NCBI GenBank assembly: GCA_964462595.1
Contig: CAYWXM010000023.1
Coordinates: 62,001-126,000, forward strand
DNA from: SURF-21 sp964462595
Lineage (GTDB): Bacteria > Actinomycetota > Geothermincolia > Geothermincolales > RBG-13-55-18
Direction of reading: 5' to 3'
Length of the DNA stretch: 64,000 bases
Within the stretch, counting starts at the first letter, position 1. Each line of letters starts with the position of its first letter. Under the pieces are notes generated by a model. That model was not told the origin of the DNA. It did not search any database and worked only from the letters and a program-made list of their open reading frames with translations. A program made the translations under genes and the position numbers. Of this stretch, positions 34,539-43,362 are shown piece after piece.

Positions 34539-36539
34539 TCACCTGATGACCGGATCACCCCCATGCCTGTCGAGGATTTCCATGAATATGGATACTATCT
34601 CCGGATCGAACTGGCCTCCGGAGTTACGCTTCAGTTCGTCTATCGCCTTTTCCAGCGGAAGTGCGCGACGGTAAGGGCGGTCGGATCGCATGGCCTCGAA
34701 GGCGTCCGCCACGGAAAGGATGCGCGCGCACAGCGGTATCCCGTTTCCCTTGAGACCATCCGGATATCCCTTGCCGTCAAAGCGTTCGTGGTGATGAAGG
34801 ATAATGGGCCTGGGGCCCTGGAGGAACTCCACCGGCTCAACGATGCTGTCTCCCAGCGCCGGGTGCGTCTTCACGTGAGAATATTCCTCGTTCGTAAGGC
34901 TCCCCGGCTTGTTGAGAACCCTTCCGGCTATCCCTATCTTACCGATATCATGCAGGGTGGCCGCGTATTTGAGCTTCTGCTTATCCCTTTCTTCAAGGCA
35001 CATGGTATCAGCGATCATCATCGCGTATTCCGTCACCCTTTCGGAATGGCCGTGTGTATATGGGTCCTTTACCTCTATCGCTTTGGCCAGAGCCTTCACC
35101 GTGGAGAAATAGCTCTTTTCTATGTCTTCGTACAGGGCGGCGTTTTCTATGGCCATGGAAGCTTGTGCGGCGATAGCCCTTACCACCTCCACCTCATCCC
35201 TCTTCAGCCCAACTGCATATTTACAGGGATAGAAGAGCGCGAATAGCCCCCTGAGTCTCTCCTTGGAGCTCAGGGGGAACATGGAGACCAGGCCCACCCC
35301 ATGTTCGTTCATTACTTCCCCGGGAAGCAGGCAGGCGGCTTGCGAGGCAGGAAGGAAGACGGGATCGCCCCGCATCAAGGTTTCTACCTCCAGGTCCTGC
35401 AGGCCATCTACGGTGAATCCCGCCTCTGTTCCGCCGCTCCAATGGCTTTCTTCTATGAAGCCGTAGTGAGCCGAGGGCTCGAATCTCTCCGCCTCCTCGT
35501 CGTGGAGGTAGATGATACACATGACAACGCCACAGAGGTCCACGGTCATCTGTACGACCTGCTCCAGTATCTGGCTTATATCCAGGGTGGAATTGATAGC
35601 CCTGGTTATCTCCAGCAAAGCCACCGTCTCCTTGATCTTTCTCTGTTCCCGCTCGTGCAGATAAGCGTTTTCCAGGGCTACGGCCATCCGTCTGGCAAAC
35701 CTGCTCGCAAGTTCCGCATCACCGGCCGTGAAATCCCCTCTTTCCTTTCCGGCCGCGATCATTATGAGTCCCGTAGTGCGACCTCTCACCAGCATGGGTA
35801 TAAGCAGCGAGGCTGCCGCCTCGATCCTTCTCGTTTGTTCTCCCAGGAACGAATCCTCTTCTCCTGGAACCCACCGGTGCGGTTCCCCTTTATGCAGCAG
35901 ATGATGTGCTGCGGCCTCGTCCAGCCGCATGCAGGATCCATCGTCTCCGTGCAGAGCCTTTTCGCCTCCCACTAACGTCAGGAACCGTGAGGCATCGACT
36001 TCGAACATGGCGGCGTATGGGATGCCAAGGAGCTTTTTCAACCTGGCGAGCCCGATCTTTGTGAGCGTAGGAGGATCGAGTGTCGCCGCTATGGTATCCG
36101 GGAAAGCGTCTATCTCTCGCAGTTGCTGCGCCATGACTTCGCGCTTCCTTTCCTCGGCCTTCATGTAGGAGTCGAAGATCAGCGCTTGCGCTTTGAGCAT
36201 GCCGCTGCTGATCCCGTTCAGGCCGAAGCAGTCATCGCCGCACTTGAGCCTGTCCTGTACACCCGAGATCAGCGCTTTGACGAATACGCTTGCCGCGCTC
36301 CAGTCGAGGCCGCACTGCGACAGACTAACGGCCAGCTCGCTCAGCCCCTTTCCCGCTGAGGATATCTCCTTCTCGTCCTGCTCCAAGGCGTAATCGAAGA
36401 GCATGGCCAATACCCGGTGGCAATCGATTCCTTTATTCGCCATTAGGCTATGTTCTGCGGTCGATAGCGCCTGCAAGGCGTGGTCCAGCACGTCGTCGCG
36501 CTCGCCTGCTAGCAGGGTTTTTTCTGACCAGATGGTCAT
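34539..36539 (-). CDS. GAF-domain HD-GYP phosphodiesterase (c-di-GMP type)
   Basis: The 666-residue soluble protein has an N-terminal helical region (1-150) and two GAF-like domains (about 150-290 and 310-460). A C-terminal HD-GYP domain follows, with HDIGKIG, HHHERFDGKGYP, ILSVADAFEAM and GQFDPEIV. The full HD-GYP signature predicts c-di-GMP hydrolysis. CAGGAGAA precedes the ATG. It is first in a set with a REC-GGDDF protein and a histidine kinase, and its long, GC-rich structured leader suggests post-transcriptional control. Confidence 0.92.
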   Translation of the reverse strand: MTIWSEKTLLAGERDDVLDHALQALSTAEHSLMANKGIDCHRVLAMLFDYALEQDEKEISSAGKGLSELAVSLSQCGLDWSAASVFVKALISGVQDRLKCGDDCFGLNGISSGMLKAQALIFDSYMKAEERKREVMAQQLREIDAFPDTIAATLDPPTLTKIGLARLKKLLGIPYAAMFEVDASRFLTLVGGEKALHGDDGSCMRLDEAAAHHLLHKGEPHRWVPGEEDSFLGEQTRRIEAAASLLIPMLVRGRTTGLIMIAAGKERGDFTAGDAELASRFARRMAVALENAYLHEREQRKIKETVALLEITRAINSTLDISQILEQVVQMTVDLCGVVMCIIYLHDEEAERFEPSAHYGFIEESHWSGGTEAGFTVDGLQDLEVETLMRGDPVFLPASQAACLLPGEVMNEHGVGLVSMFPLSSKERLRGLFALFYPCKYAVGLKRDEVEVVRAIAAQASMAIENAALYEDIEKSYFSTVKALAKAIEVKDPYTHGHSERVTEYAMMIADTMCLEERDKQKLKYAATLHDIGKIGIAGRVLNKPGSLTNEEYSHVKTHPALGDSIVEPVEFLQGPRPIILHHHERFDGKGYPDGLKGNGIPLCARILSVADAFEAMRSDRPYRRALPLEKAIDELKRNSGGQFDPEIVSIFMEILDRHGGDPVIR

Positions 36540-37071
36540 AGTGGCTTTATTCTCCTGTAACCTACAAAAGCGCCGATGCTTCCATAGAGATTATCGGCAA
36601 GGCAGCAATCGTGTTTTAACTTTGCGGCTTATATTACTGTAGGGTAGCTTCAACGGCGCCGTAGATGGCAAACGGCGGTGCCGTCTACCCCCTCATATTC
36701 CTGCCTGCCGTGGTTTTAGAGAAGGGGCATTACCCATAGAGCCTTTGGTTATATCAGGGGTTTGATTTTTCCAGTCAAGGTCATGTCGGGGTGGCCATGG
36801 CTGCTTACCGCCAGCGCGGAGCGTACAGCCAGGGCCTTTCCCGGTAAAGGAATCCCCTCGTCAGCACGGACAATTACTCGCTAAAGGGCTGCCAGATCGA
36901 GTTCGATACTCGTGAAGGGGTTTATCCGTCCATATTGTATCAAGCAGGACAGGCGTTGCTTTTGCCCGTTCCCCCGGGATGGAAAGGCATCCGCAAGGGG
37001 AGCCTCTTAGGCCGTGGCCCTGGAGCTGAAATGTGGGGATGGGGTAGCGTGCTGCCCTCTTCCGCCGCGCC
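36540..37071. other. Long intergenic region / leader upstream of the HD-GYP gene
   Basis: No protein-coding gene is supported in these 530 nt. On the minus strand a promoter-like TTGACT...TATAAC (36778-36748) would give a leader of about 200 nt. This contains GGGTAG/CTACCC arms (36646-36690) enclosing self-complementary ACGGCACCGCCGT and ACGGCGCCGT blocks. A second hairpin, GCCGAT/ATCGGC (36571-36598), lies near the start codon. I tested the fragments CGCAAAG and TTGCCG against the c-di-GMP-I riboswitch layout by eye; the order and spacing do not fit. The part from 36790 to 37071 shows nothing recognisable. Confidence 0.5.
36748..36778 (-). promoter_or_regulatory. Candidate promoter of the HD-GYP/REC-GGDDF/HK set
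   Basis: On the minus strand TTGACT (36778-36773, 5/6) and an extended -10 TGATATAAC (36756-36748) are separated by 19 nt from -35 to -10 hexamer. The spacing is long but the TG extension compensates. It would drive all three signalling genes. Confidence 0.4.
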
Positions 37072-37536
37072 CTATTTTATCTCTTTCAGCAGATTGCCCA
37101 TCTCCACTGCGGTAATTGCGGCTTCCCAGCCCTTATTGCCCTGCTTGGCTCCGGCTCTATCGACCGCCTGCTCAATCGTGTCCGCGGTAATGACGCCGAA
37201 AACAGCTGGAATGCCCCTGTCCAGGCTTACCCTGGCTACACCCTTTGAGACCTCGGAGGCCACGTAATCGAAATGCGGCGTCGAGCCGCGTATAACGGCT
37301 CCGAGGCATATCACGGCATCATAGATTCCGCTTGCAGCAAGCTTGGACGCAACCAGGGGTATCTCGAACGCCCCGGGGACCCAGGCGATATCCACATTCT
37401 CCATGTCGGCATCATGTCGCTTGAGGGCATCCAGGGCGCCGTCAAGCAATCGCGTGCTTATAAATTCGTTGAATCGCGCTACCACGATGGCGAATTTGAG
37501 CCCCGCTGCTACCAGGTGTCCCTCATAGGTCGGCAT
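37072..37536 (-). CDS. ribH: 6,7-dimethyl-8-ribityllumazine synthase
   Basis: RibH condenses ribitylaminouracil with dihydroxybutanone phosphate. The 154-residue protein has the N-terminal FAIVVARFNEFIS, the VPGAFEIPLVASKLA phosphate-site region, GAVIRGSTPHFDYVASE with the catalytic His, and GVITADTIEQAVDRAG. It is the last gene of the ribD-ribE-ribBA-ribH operon, 14 nt after ribBA, so it lies under the FMN riboswitch. Confidence 0.97.
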   Translation of the reverse strand: MPTYEGHLVAAGLKFAIVVARFNEFISTRLLDGALDALKRHDADMENVDIAWVPGAFEIPLVASKLAASGIYDAVICLGAVIRGSTPHFDYVASEVSKGVARVSLDRGIPAVFGVITADTIEQAVDRAGAKQGNKGWEAAITAVEMGNLLKEIK

Positions 37537-37550
37537 TGCGTTCTCCTTTC

Positions 37551-38786
37551 CTAGAAATCAAGGATGTGGTTCAGTTTATCCTGTTTTGTCTTTAGATAGG
37601 CGTAATTATCCTCGCACGGTTCCACTATCAGGGGTATGCGTTCGACCACTTTCAGCCCGTATCCTTCCAGGCCGACCCTTTTAGCCGGGTTGTTGGTCAT
37701 CAGCCTCATCGTCGTAAGCCCGAGATCGGACAGGATCTGCGCCCCGATGCCATAATCTCGCGCATCTGGCGGGAAGCCCAGTTCCAGATTCGCCTCGACG
37801 GTGTCCTTTCCGTTCTCCTGCAGCTCGTAGGCCTTCAGCTTGTGGGTAAGGCCGATGCCCCGGCCCTCGTGCCCGATGATATACAGGAAGACGCCTTCCC
37901 CTTCCTCTTCGATCATCTGCAGCGCCATGCGTAATTGCAGGCCACAATCGCAGCGCAAAGACAGAAACACGTCTCCGGTCAGGCATTCGGAGTGCACCCT
38001 TACCAGTACGTTTTCCTTCCCCTCGACGTCTCCTTTCACCAGGGCGATAAGGTTGCGCCCATCTATCAGCGATTCGTAACCTATGGCGCGAAATACGCCG
38101 AATACAGTGGGTAGGCGCACCTCGGCGATACGCCTTACGAGCGTCTCATAGCGATTTCTATATCGTATGAGGTCTTCGATGGTGACCATCTTCAGGCCGA
38201 ACTTCTCTTTTATCTTCGCCAGTTGTGGTACGCGGGCCATGCTGCCGTCATCGTTCATGATCTCGCATATTACTCCAGCCGGGAAAAGGCCGGCCAGCCT
38301 GGACAGGTCCACCGCGGCCTCCGTGTGGCCTGCCCTGCGCAATACCCCTCCGTCGCGAGCCCGCAGGGGGAACACATGCCCCGGCCTCGAGATATCCTCG
38401 GGCCTGGTTTCGGGGTCCAGTACCGCCTGGACTGTAACGGCACGGTCGTAAGCTGAGATACCCGTGGTTATCTTCCCTTTGGCTCCTATGGATACGGTGA
38501 ACGCCGTCTCGTGCGTGGAGGTGTTTTCCGGCACCATTGGATGTATGTTCAGCTCGTCCAGCCGCTTTCCCACGCAGGGCATGCATATCAGGCCTCTTCC
38601 GTTCTTGGCCATGAAATTGATGGCTTCTGGAGTCACTCTTTCGGCCGCCATGAGGAAATCGCCCTCGTTCTCCCTGTCCTCGTCATCGACCACGATTATC
38701 AGCTTCCCCTCGCGGATGTCCTCTATGGCCTCCTCTATCGAGTTGAAAGGTCTCCCTTCGTTTACGCTCTGCTCTTCTTTCATCAC
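37551..38786 (-). CDS. ribBA: Bifunctional DHBP synthase / GTP cyclohydrolase II
   Basis: This 411-residue fusion supplies both riboflavin precursors. The RibB half (residues 1-210) has DDEDRENEGDFLMAAE and HTEAAVDLSRLAG. The RibA half (210-411) has the zinc-site HSECLTGDVFLSLRCDCG and HEGRGIGLTHKLKAYELQ. Both active sites look intact. It overlaps ribE by 4 nt. An ATG precedes a near-duplicate ATG (MMKEEQ), so the start is uncertain by one codon. Confidence 0.97.
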   Translation of the reverse strand: MMKEEQSVNEGRPFNSIEEAIEDIREGKLIIVVDDEDRENEGDFLMAAERVTPEAINFMAKNGRGLICMPCVGKRLDELNIHPMVPENTSTHETAFTVSIGAKGKITTGISAYDRAVTVQAVLDPETRPEDISRPGHVFPLRARDGGVLRRAGHTEAAVDLSRLAGLFPAGVICEIMNDDGSMARVPQLAKIKEKFGLKMVTIEDLIRYRNRYETLVRRIAEVRLPTVFGVFRAIGYESLIDGRNLIALVKGDVEGKENVLVRVHSECLTGDVFLSLRCDCGLQLRMALQMIEEEGEGVFLYIIGHEGRGIGLTHKLKAYELQENGKDTVEANLELGFPPDARDYGIGAQILSDLGLTTMRLMTNNPAKRVGLEGYGLKVVERIPLIVEPCEDNYAYLKTKQDKLNHILDF

Positions 38787-39445
38787 ATAAAACCTCCTTC
38801 AACGAGCTTCTCGCGCAAAGACGCATCGCTTTCCCCGGTATAATCTGTGCCGTTGATGCCGCGCCTCATATAGCTGTAAACGTATTTCGCCAGTATATCC
38901 ACCTCGAGGTTAACCTCATCGCCGGGCTTTATCCCCCCCAGGTTAGTGTTTTCAATGGTATGGGGAATAGCGGCTACGCTGACCCTGCCGTCCCCCAAAG
39001 CGCTGACGGTAAGGCTTATCCCGTTAACCGCCACCGACCCTTTCTCGACCAGATAGCCCATGACCTGCGGGGGGGCGGAGAAAGAATACACACAACCTTG
39101 CCCGGATCTTTTTATCTCCGTCGCCTTGCCTACGCCGTCAACGTGTCCCTGCACTATGTGCCCCCCCAGACGTTCTCCCAGGCTGAGGGCTCTCTCCAGG
39201 TTTACCGCAGAGCCTCTGTCGAGACCCCCCAGGTTGGAGCGCTCGAGGCTTTCCTCGGATATATCCGAGACGAATTCCCCCCTGTTTTTCTCCACCACGG
39301 TCAGGCAGACGCCGTTTACCGCCACCGAATCGCCTATCTTTAGCTCGTCCCATATCGAGGAGCACGAAACGGATATCCTCGCCCCCGGCGCGAGCATCCT
39401 GATATCCCTCACGGTTCCGATCTCCTCGATTATCCCGGTGAACAA
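38783..39445 (-). CDS. ribE: Riboflavin synthase alpha chain
   Basis: This 220-residue riboflavin synthase dismutates two lumazine molecules. The start (M)FTGIIEEIGTV is diagnostic. Both lumazine-binding barrels are visible, with GDSVAVNGVCLTV and, in the second, KGSVAVNGISLTV, plus GHIVQGHVDG. The start is TTG at 39445 with AGAGGGG upstream, 2 nt after the ribD stop. The open frame extends to 39640 but that part overlaps ribD in another frame and lacks family sequence. Confidence 0.95.
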   Translation of the reverse strand: MFTGIIEEIGTVRDIRMLAPGARISVSCSSIWDELKIGDSVAVNGVCLTVVEKNRGEFVSDISEESLERSNLGGLDRGSAVNLERALSLGERLGGHIVQGHVDGVGKATEIKRSGQGCVYSFSAPPQVMGYLVEKGSVAVNGISLTVSALGDGRVSVAAIPHTIENTNLGGIKPGDEVNLEVDILAKYVYSYMRRGINGTDYTGESDASLREKLVEGGFM

Positions 39446-39447
39446 CT

Positions 39448-40599
39448 TCAACCCCTCTCTATCATATCCGCCTCCAGGAGCAGGTCTTCTCCCAGGCAAC
39501 TCGCTTTCCTCCACCTCATGCGCATCCCTTCTTCCGGATCGAATACTTCCCTTCCCTCTATCCAAGATCGCGCCTTCTCGTCCCCGAATATCTTCGGGGC
39601 CACGAAAAGGGATAGTCTGTCCACCAGGCCGCGTTCGCAAAGAGCGCTTACCAGCGTAGGGCCTCCTTCAACCAGGAGTTGAGCCACCCCCCTCTTTCCC
39701 AGCACCAGCAGCAGCTCATCGAGGTCCACTCTCTTACCGCTGCCCCCTATAACCTCGACTTCAACTCCCCGGTCTCGAAGCACTCCTGCCTTGAAACGGT
39801 CATGCTGGTGGGTGGTAGCCACCATGACCTGTGGCTCTTTTCCTTGTGCAATCTCGCATTCCAGGGGGATGGAAAGCATCGAATCCACTATCACTCTCAA
39901 CGGGGGCTTCGCTCCACGCATGGGCACCATGCGCACGGTAAGCTCTGGGTCGTCGGCTTCAACGGTACCTTTTCCCACCATTACCGCGTCGCTCTCGCGG
40001 CGCATGGCATGCACCCTTCTCCGCGCTTTTTCCCCGCTTATCCATCTCGATGCTCCTCCTCGAGCCGCAACCTTTCCATCCGCCGTGATAGCCATCTTCA
40101 CAATGACCAGCGGTATCCCGGTCCTTATATATTTTTCGTAAGCCTCGTTAAGGCGCGACGACTCGCCGCCCATAAGCCCGCTTTGCACAGTCAATCCAGC
40201 CTCTCTCAGTCTCTCCATGCCCCCGCCTTTTACACCCGTGTTGGGGTCCGTCGCTGCAATCACCACCCTTTCTATCCCCGCGGCAATGATCGCCTCCGTG
40301 CACGGCGGAGTCCTGCCGTGGTGGTTGCATGGCTCCAGGGAAACGTACATCGTGGCTCCGCAGGCATCTTCTCCCGCCTGCTTCAGCGCCTCCACCTCAG
40401 CGTGCGCAGTGTATGGCCCGCGGTGATACCCTTTTCCCAGGATATTCCCGTTCTTAACGACTAGCGCTCCCACCATGGGGTTCGGGTGCGCCATGCCCTT
40501 TCCTCTGCCCGCAAGGGAGATGGCTTTCCTCATGAAGACCCTGTCCTGCGAGCTTAATCCCGTATCCACTTCCGCTCCCCGTGAATCCAAACACTTCAT
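39448..40599 (-). CDS. ribD: Bifunctional pyrimidine deaminase/reductase
   Basis: RibD performs the deamination and side-chain reduction steps of riboflavin synthesis. The deaminase domain has the zinc motif TAHAEVEAL and SLEPCNHHGRTPPC; the reductase domain has VKMAITADGKVA and LLVEGGPTLVSAL. The frame is open to 40686, but those codons fall in the riboswitch and its terminator. The ATG at 40599 lies just after the terminator with GGAG nearby; GTG at codon 11 after GGGGAG is an alternative. It is the first gene of the rib operon. Confidence 0.94.
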   Translation of the reverse strand: MKCLDSRGAEVDTGLSSQDRVFMRKAISLAGRGKGMAHPNPMVGALVVKNGNILGKGYHRGPYTAHAEVEALKQAGEDACGATMYVSLEPCNHHGRTPPCTEAIIAAGIERVVIAATDPNTGVKGGGMERLREAGLTVQSGLMGGESSRLNEAYEKYIRTGIPLVIVKMAITADGKVAARGGASRWISGEKARRRVHAMRRESDAVMVGKGTVEADDPELTVRMVPMRGAKPPLRVIVDSMLSIPLECEIAQGKEPQVMVATTHQHDRFKAGVLRDRGVEVEVIGGSGKRVDLDELLLVLGKRGVAQLLVEGGPTLVSALCERGLVDRLSLFVAPKIFGDEKARSWIEGREVFDPEEGMRMRWRKASCLGEDLLLEADMIERG

Positions 40600-40620
40600 G
40601 TCTCCGTGTGTCTCCGCCCT

Positions 40621-40658
40621 GAAATAATAAAGGGCACCGGGGAGAATACCCGGCGCCC
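40621..40658 (-). terminator. Intrinsic terminator of the FMN riboswitch
   Basis: On the minus strand GGGCGCCGGG and CCCGGTGCCC pair across a 6-nt loop, followed by TTTATTATTT. It sits between the FMN aptamer and the ribD start, so FMN binding should favour termination. Confidence 0.85.
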
Positions 40659-40673
40659 AAAATGAACGCCTCA

Positions 40674-40784
40674 GGTCTTCTCCCATCCGGACTCTAACCG
40701 TCGGTGCCGGAATTTCGCCGGCTCTGCCTTGCGGCTCGCGGACTTTAACCGCCGGTCGGGGATTTCACCCTGCCCCGAAGACCG
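40674..40784 (-). promoter_or_regulatory. FMN riboswitch (RFN element)
   Basis: The minus strand shows the full RFN layout. It runs from TCTTCGGGGCAGGGTGAAAT through GACCGGCGGTTAAAGTCCGC, AGAGCCGGCGAAATTCCGGC and ACCGACGGTTAGAGTCCG to GATGGGAGAAGACC. The outer stem GGTCTTC/GAAGACC closes the aptamer. It precedes the terminator and the ribD-ribE-ribBA-ribH operon. Confidence 0.97.
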
Positions 40785-40795
40785 TTAACAATAAA

Positions 40796-40825
40796 ATTAT
40801 ATGGCTAAAACATGTATGTTGTCCA
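40796..40825 (-). promoter_or_regulatory. Promoter of the rib operon
   Basis: On the minus strand TGGACA (40825-40820, 5/6), an 18-nt spacer and TATAAT (40801-40796, 6/6) lie just upstream of the FMN aptamer. Confidence 0.6.
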
Positions 40826-40877
40826 TCAGGTCCACCATGTTGCGGCCTCGAATGACGCTGGTTGTCATTGACATCCT

Positions 40878-41540
40878 CTATGCCCGGTCCAACATAGCCC
40901 TTATTCCCAGGGCTGCCTGGCGGGGATCGGGAGCGCCGTAAATGGAGGATCCGACGACGAGGATATCGGCACCGGCCTGCAATACCTCTTCCAGGTTGTC
41001 TATCTTTATCCCCCCGTCCACCTCGACCTCTATCTCCAAGCCCTGTCTTTCCGCCTCTTTCTTGAGGCTCCCTATCTTCTGCAGGGCCTCGGTTATCATC
41101 GACTGGCCGCCGAATCCCGGCATCACCGTCATGACCAGCACGAAGTCGATGAGCTCGAGATAGTCGAAGACCTTCTCCGCAGGCGTCTGTGGGTTTATCA
41201 CCACTCCCGCTCGCTTGTTGTGACTGTGTATGAGCCCACATATCTCGCCGGGATGACGGGTTACCTCGGCATGAAAGGAGATCCAATCCGCTCCCGCGCT
41301 CACGAAGTCCTCTACGTATTCCGCGGGATGGGCGATCATGAGGTGAACGTCCAGGGGTATCCCGGTTATTGATTTTACAGCCTTCACCACCAGCGGCCCG
41401 AAGGTTATATTGGGCACGAAGTTGCCATCCATGACATCCAGGTGGATGACGTCAGCTGCTCCTTCTATGAACGACACTGCCCTGCGCAGGTCGCTGAAGT
41501 CTGCGTTCAGCAGCGAAGGAGCCAGTTTAACCTTTCTCAC
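40878..41540 (-). CDS. rpe: Ribulose-phosphate 3-epimerase
   Basis: This 220-residue TIM-barrel enzyme interconverts ribulose-5-P and xylulose-5-P in the pentose phosphate pathway, which supplies ribulose-5-P to riboflavin synthesis. Metal and phosphate motifs are VKLAPSLLNADFSDL, VIHLDVMDGNFVPNITFG, DVHLMI and VEVDGGIKIDN, with MTVMPGFGGQ between. It starts 14 nt inside the end of thpR (overlap 41527-41540) and is separated from ribD by the rib promoter and riboswitch. Confidence 0.97.
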   Translation of the reverse strand: MRKVKLAPSLLNADFSDLRRAVSFIEGAADVIHLDVMDGNFVPNITFGPLVVKAVKSITGIPLDVHLMIAHPAEYVEDFVSAGADWISFHAEVTRHPGEICGLIHSHNKRAGVVINPQTPAEKVFDYLELIDFVLVMTVMPGFGGQSMITEALQKIGSLKKEAERQGLEIEVEVDGGIKIDNLEEVLQAGADILVVGSSIYGAPDPRQAALGIRAMLDRA

Positions 41541-42123
41541 CCGGTTTCCCTCCCAAGGGCATCCTCTCCAGCGCTATATATGTTGGACTCTCTGGTCCCA
41601 GTATACTGCGATAAAGCACCACCTCGCCCGCATAAAACATGTGGTCGCTCAAACCCTCCAGCCCGGATGCCAGCGATTTCAGAAGGCACGTGCAGTCCCC
41701 GGGCTTCTTCATCCTCGCCAGGGTAATATGGCCTTTGAAGGGGCGTTTTTCTCTCTTCACTCCCACCCTTTCCAGACGCGCATCCAGCTTCCGCGCTACC
41801 GCTCTTGCTTCTTCCGCCGCCGTGGACATTCCCACCCACAATATGCGTGTTTTAGCGGCCGATGGGAAAGCGCCACAACCCCCGAGAGATGCCATGAAAC
41901 CCGTGCATCTTTCAACCGAAGCCCTTATCTCCCTCACCAGGCTTTCCAGCCTCGCCTCCTCGTAATCGCCGATGAACTTAAGGGTGATATGGAGGTTGCC
42001 GGTTTTTACCCATCGTGCACCGGGGAGCATATCCCGCAGCCCTTCCATGCCTGCCGAAATGATCTCTTTTACCTCTTCGGGGATATCAAGGGCCAGGAAC
42101 AGCCTCGGGTTTCTATCTGACAT
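41527..42123 (-). CDS. thpR: RNA 2',3'-cyclic phosphodiesterase
   Basis: This 198-residue 2H-phosphoesterase (LigT/ThpR) carries both HxTx motifs, LHITLKFIG (about residue 50) and GHITLAR (about 132). It hydrolyses RNA 2',3'-cyclic phosphates in vitro; the physiological role is uncertain. The ATG at 42123 has GAGGA upstream and overlaps cinA by 11 nt. An upstream start at 42141 is possible. CinA-ThpR adjacency is conserved in many bacteria. Confidence 0.92.
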   Translation of the reverse strand: MSDRNPRLFLALDIPEEVKEIISAGMEGLRDMLPGARWVKTGNLHITLKFIGDYEEARLESLVREIRASVERCTGFMASLGGCGAFPSAAKTRILWVGMSTAAEEARAVARKLDARLERVGVKREKRPFKGHITLARMKKPGDCTCLLKSLASGLEGLSDHMFYAGEVVLYRSILGPESPTYIALERMPLGGKPGEKG

Positions 42124-43360
42124 GCGGCAAATCCTCGCCACGCACGTGTAGATAAGCTATGGTCAGTAGCACCGTTGAAGCGAATTGCCTTACCAACTCG
42201 CGGTCCCCGGGAAGGCGATATTTCCACGCATAGGACCCCGCTTCATCCGATAGTCCGAAAACGACCGTTCCGGCAGGTTCGCTTTCCCCTCCGCTGTCCG
42301 GGCCGGCGATTCCGGTCAGCGCTATGCCTATATTAGACGCCAGTCTCTCCCTTACTCCCTCGGCCATGGCACGCGCCACCTCCTCGCAGACCGCCCCCCG
42401 CGAGTTGAGAAGGCCGCTTTCGACTCCAAGCAGGCCGCTCTTGGCTTCGTAGGTGTATGCGACCACTCCTCCCTTGAAATAATCCGAACTCCCCGGAACG
42501 CTCGTTATCTTCTCCCCCACCATTCCCCCGGTCAGAGATTCAGCGACCGAAAGCGTCAGACCCCGAGCGCGCAACTCCCTGCCCAGGTTTCCCTCCAGGG
42601 TTTCCTTGCCCTCTGCTACTATCCACGGCCCCAAAACGGCCCTGACCTTGTCTTCGGCCTCTTTCAAAAGGACAAGATCATCTTCCGCCGACAGTTTTAT
42701 CTCTATCTGCCCCATCATGGCCCGGTATGATACCCTGATCCCCTGCATCCCGGGCAGGGCCCCTTCCACGACCTCCGCAAGCTCCGACTCGGGCCTCGCA
42801 GCGACTATGAGGTTTACGGTCACGCCTTTATGCCCTGCCTGGAACCTTTCGGCGAGCAACGGCATGACGTCTCCCTCTATCATGTCGCGCATCTCCCTCG
42901 GCACGCCCGGGACCAGGATGACGATTTTTCCGTCTCTTTCAACCCATTGCCCCGGAGCCGTTCCCAGCCGCGCTATAATCGGCACCGCTCCTTCCAGCAG
43001 GTCAGCCTGCTTCAAGTTGGTATGGGACATCTCGCGTCCCATAGCCGCGAAAAACCCCCTCAGGGAATCCGCGAGCGAGTTTTCCCTCCTCAGTGATATT
43101 CCCAGCGCTTCGGCCACCGCCTCACGGGTCAGATCATCACCTGTCGGTCCCAGGCCACCGGTCAATATAACCGCTTCTGAAAGCTCCAGGGCCAGTTTTA
43201 GCGCGCCCCCTATTAAACCTTTATCGTCTCCCACCACGATCCGTATCGGAACCAGCACGCCAAGGTCGTGTAATCTTTCCGTGATAAAGTCAGAGTTGGT
43301 GTCCTTGGTCCTGCCGTCCAGAAGCTCGTCGCCTATGGCCAGCAGCGAGCAGGTGTTCAC
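42113..43360 (-). CDS. cinA: CinA-family protein (MoCF domain plus nicotinamide-nucleotide amidohydrolase)
   Basis: The 415-residue protein has an N-terminal MoeA/MogA-like domain (LLAIGDELLDGRTKDTNS, VILTGGLGPTGDDLTREAVA). A C-terminal CinA domain follows (LSVAESLTGGMVGEKIT, IALTGIAGPDSGG), which deamidates NMN for NAD recycling. GTG at 43360 is chosen: GGAGG precedes it and it lies 2 nt before the pgsA stop context ends. Upstream open codons to 43549 overlap pgsA. The pgsA-cinA pairing is classical in Gram-positives. Confidence 0.94.
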   Translation of the reverse strand: MNTCSLLAIGDELLDGRTKDTNSDFITERLHDLGVLVPIRIVVGDDKGLIGGALKLALELSEAVILTGGLGPTGDDLTREAVAEALGISLRRENSLADSLRGFFAAMGREMSHTNLKQADLLEGAVPIIARLGTAPGQWVERDGKIVILVPGVPREMRDMIEGDVMPLLAERFQAGHKGVTVNLIVAARPESELAEVVEGALPGMQGIRVSYRAMMGQIEIKLSAEDDLVLLKEAEDKVRAVLGPWIVAEGKETLEGNLGRELRARGLTLSVAESLTGGMVGEKITSVPGSSDYFKGGVVAYTYEAKSGLLGVESGLLNSRGAVCEEVARAMAEGVRERLASNIGIALTGIAGPDSGGESEPAGTVVFGLSDEAGSYAWKYRLPGDRELVRQFASTVLLTIAYLHVRGEDLPHVR

Positions 43361-43362
43361 TT

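Noticed and set aside
36540..36700. Possible c-di-GMP-I riboswitch before the HD-GYP gene
   Set aside because: Fragments CGCAAAG and TTGCCG are present, but the GGCAAAC hairpin and the tetraloop receptor are not in the right order or strand.
40600..40686. Upstream extension of ribD
   Set aside because: These in-frame codons lie inside the FMN aptamer and its terminator, so they should be leader, not coding.
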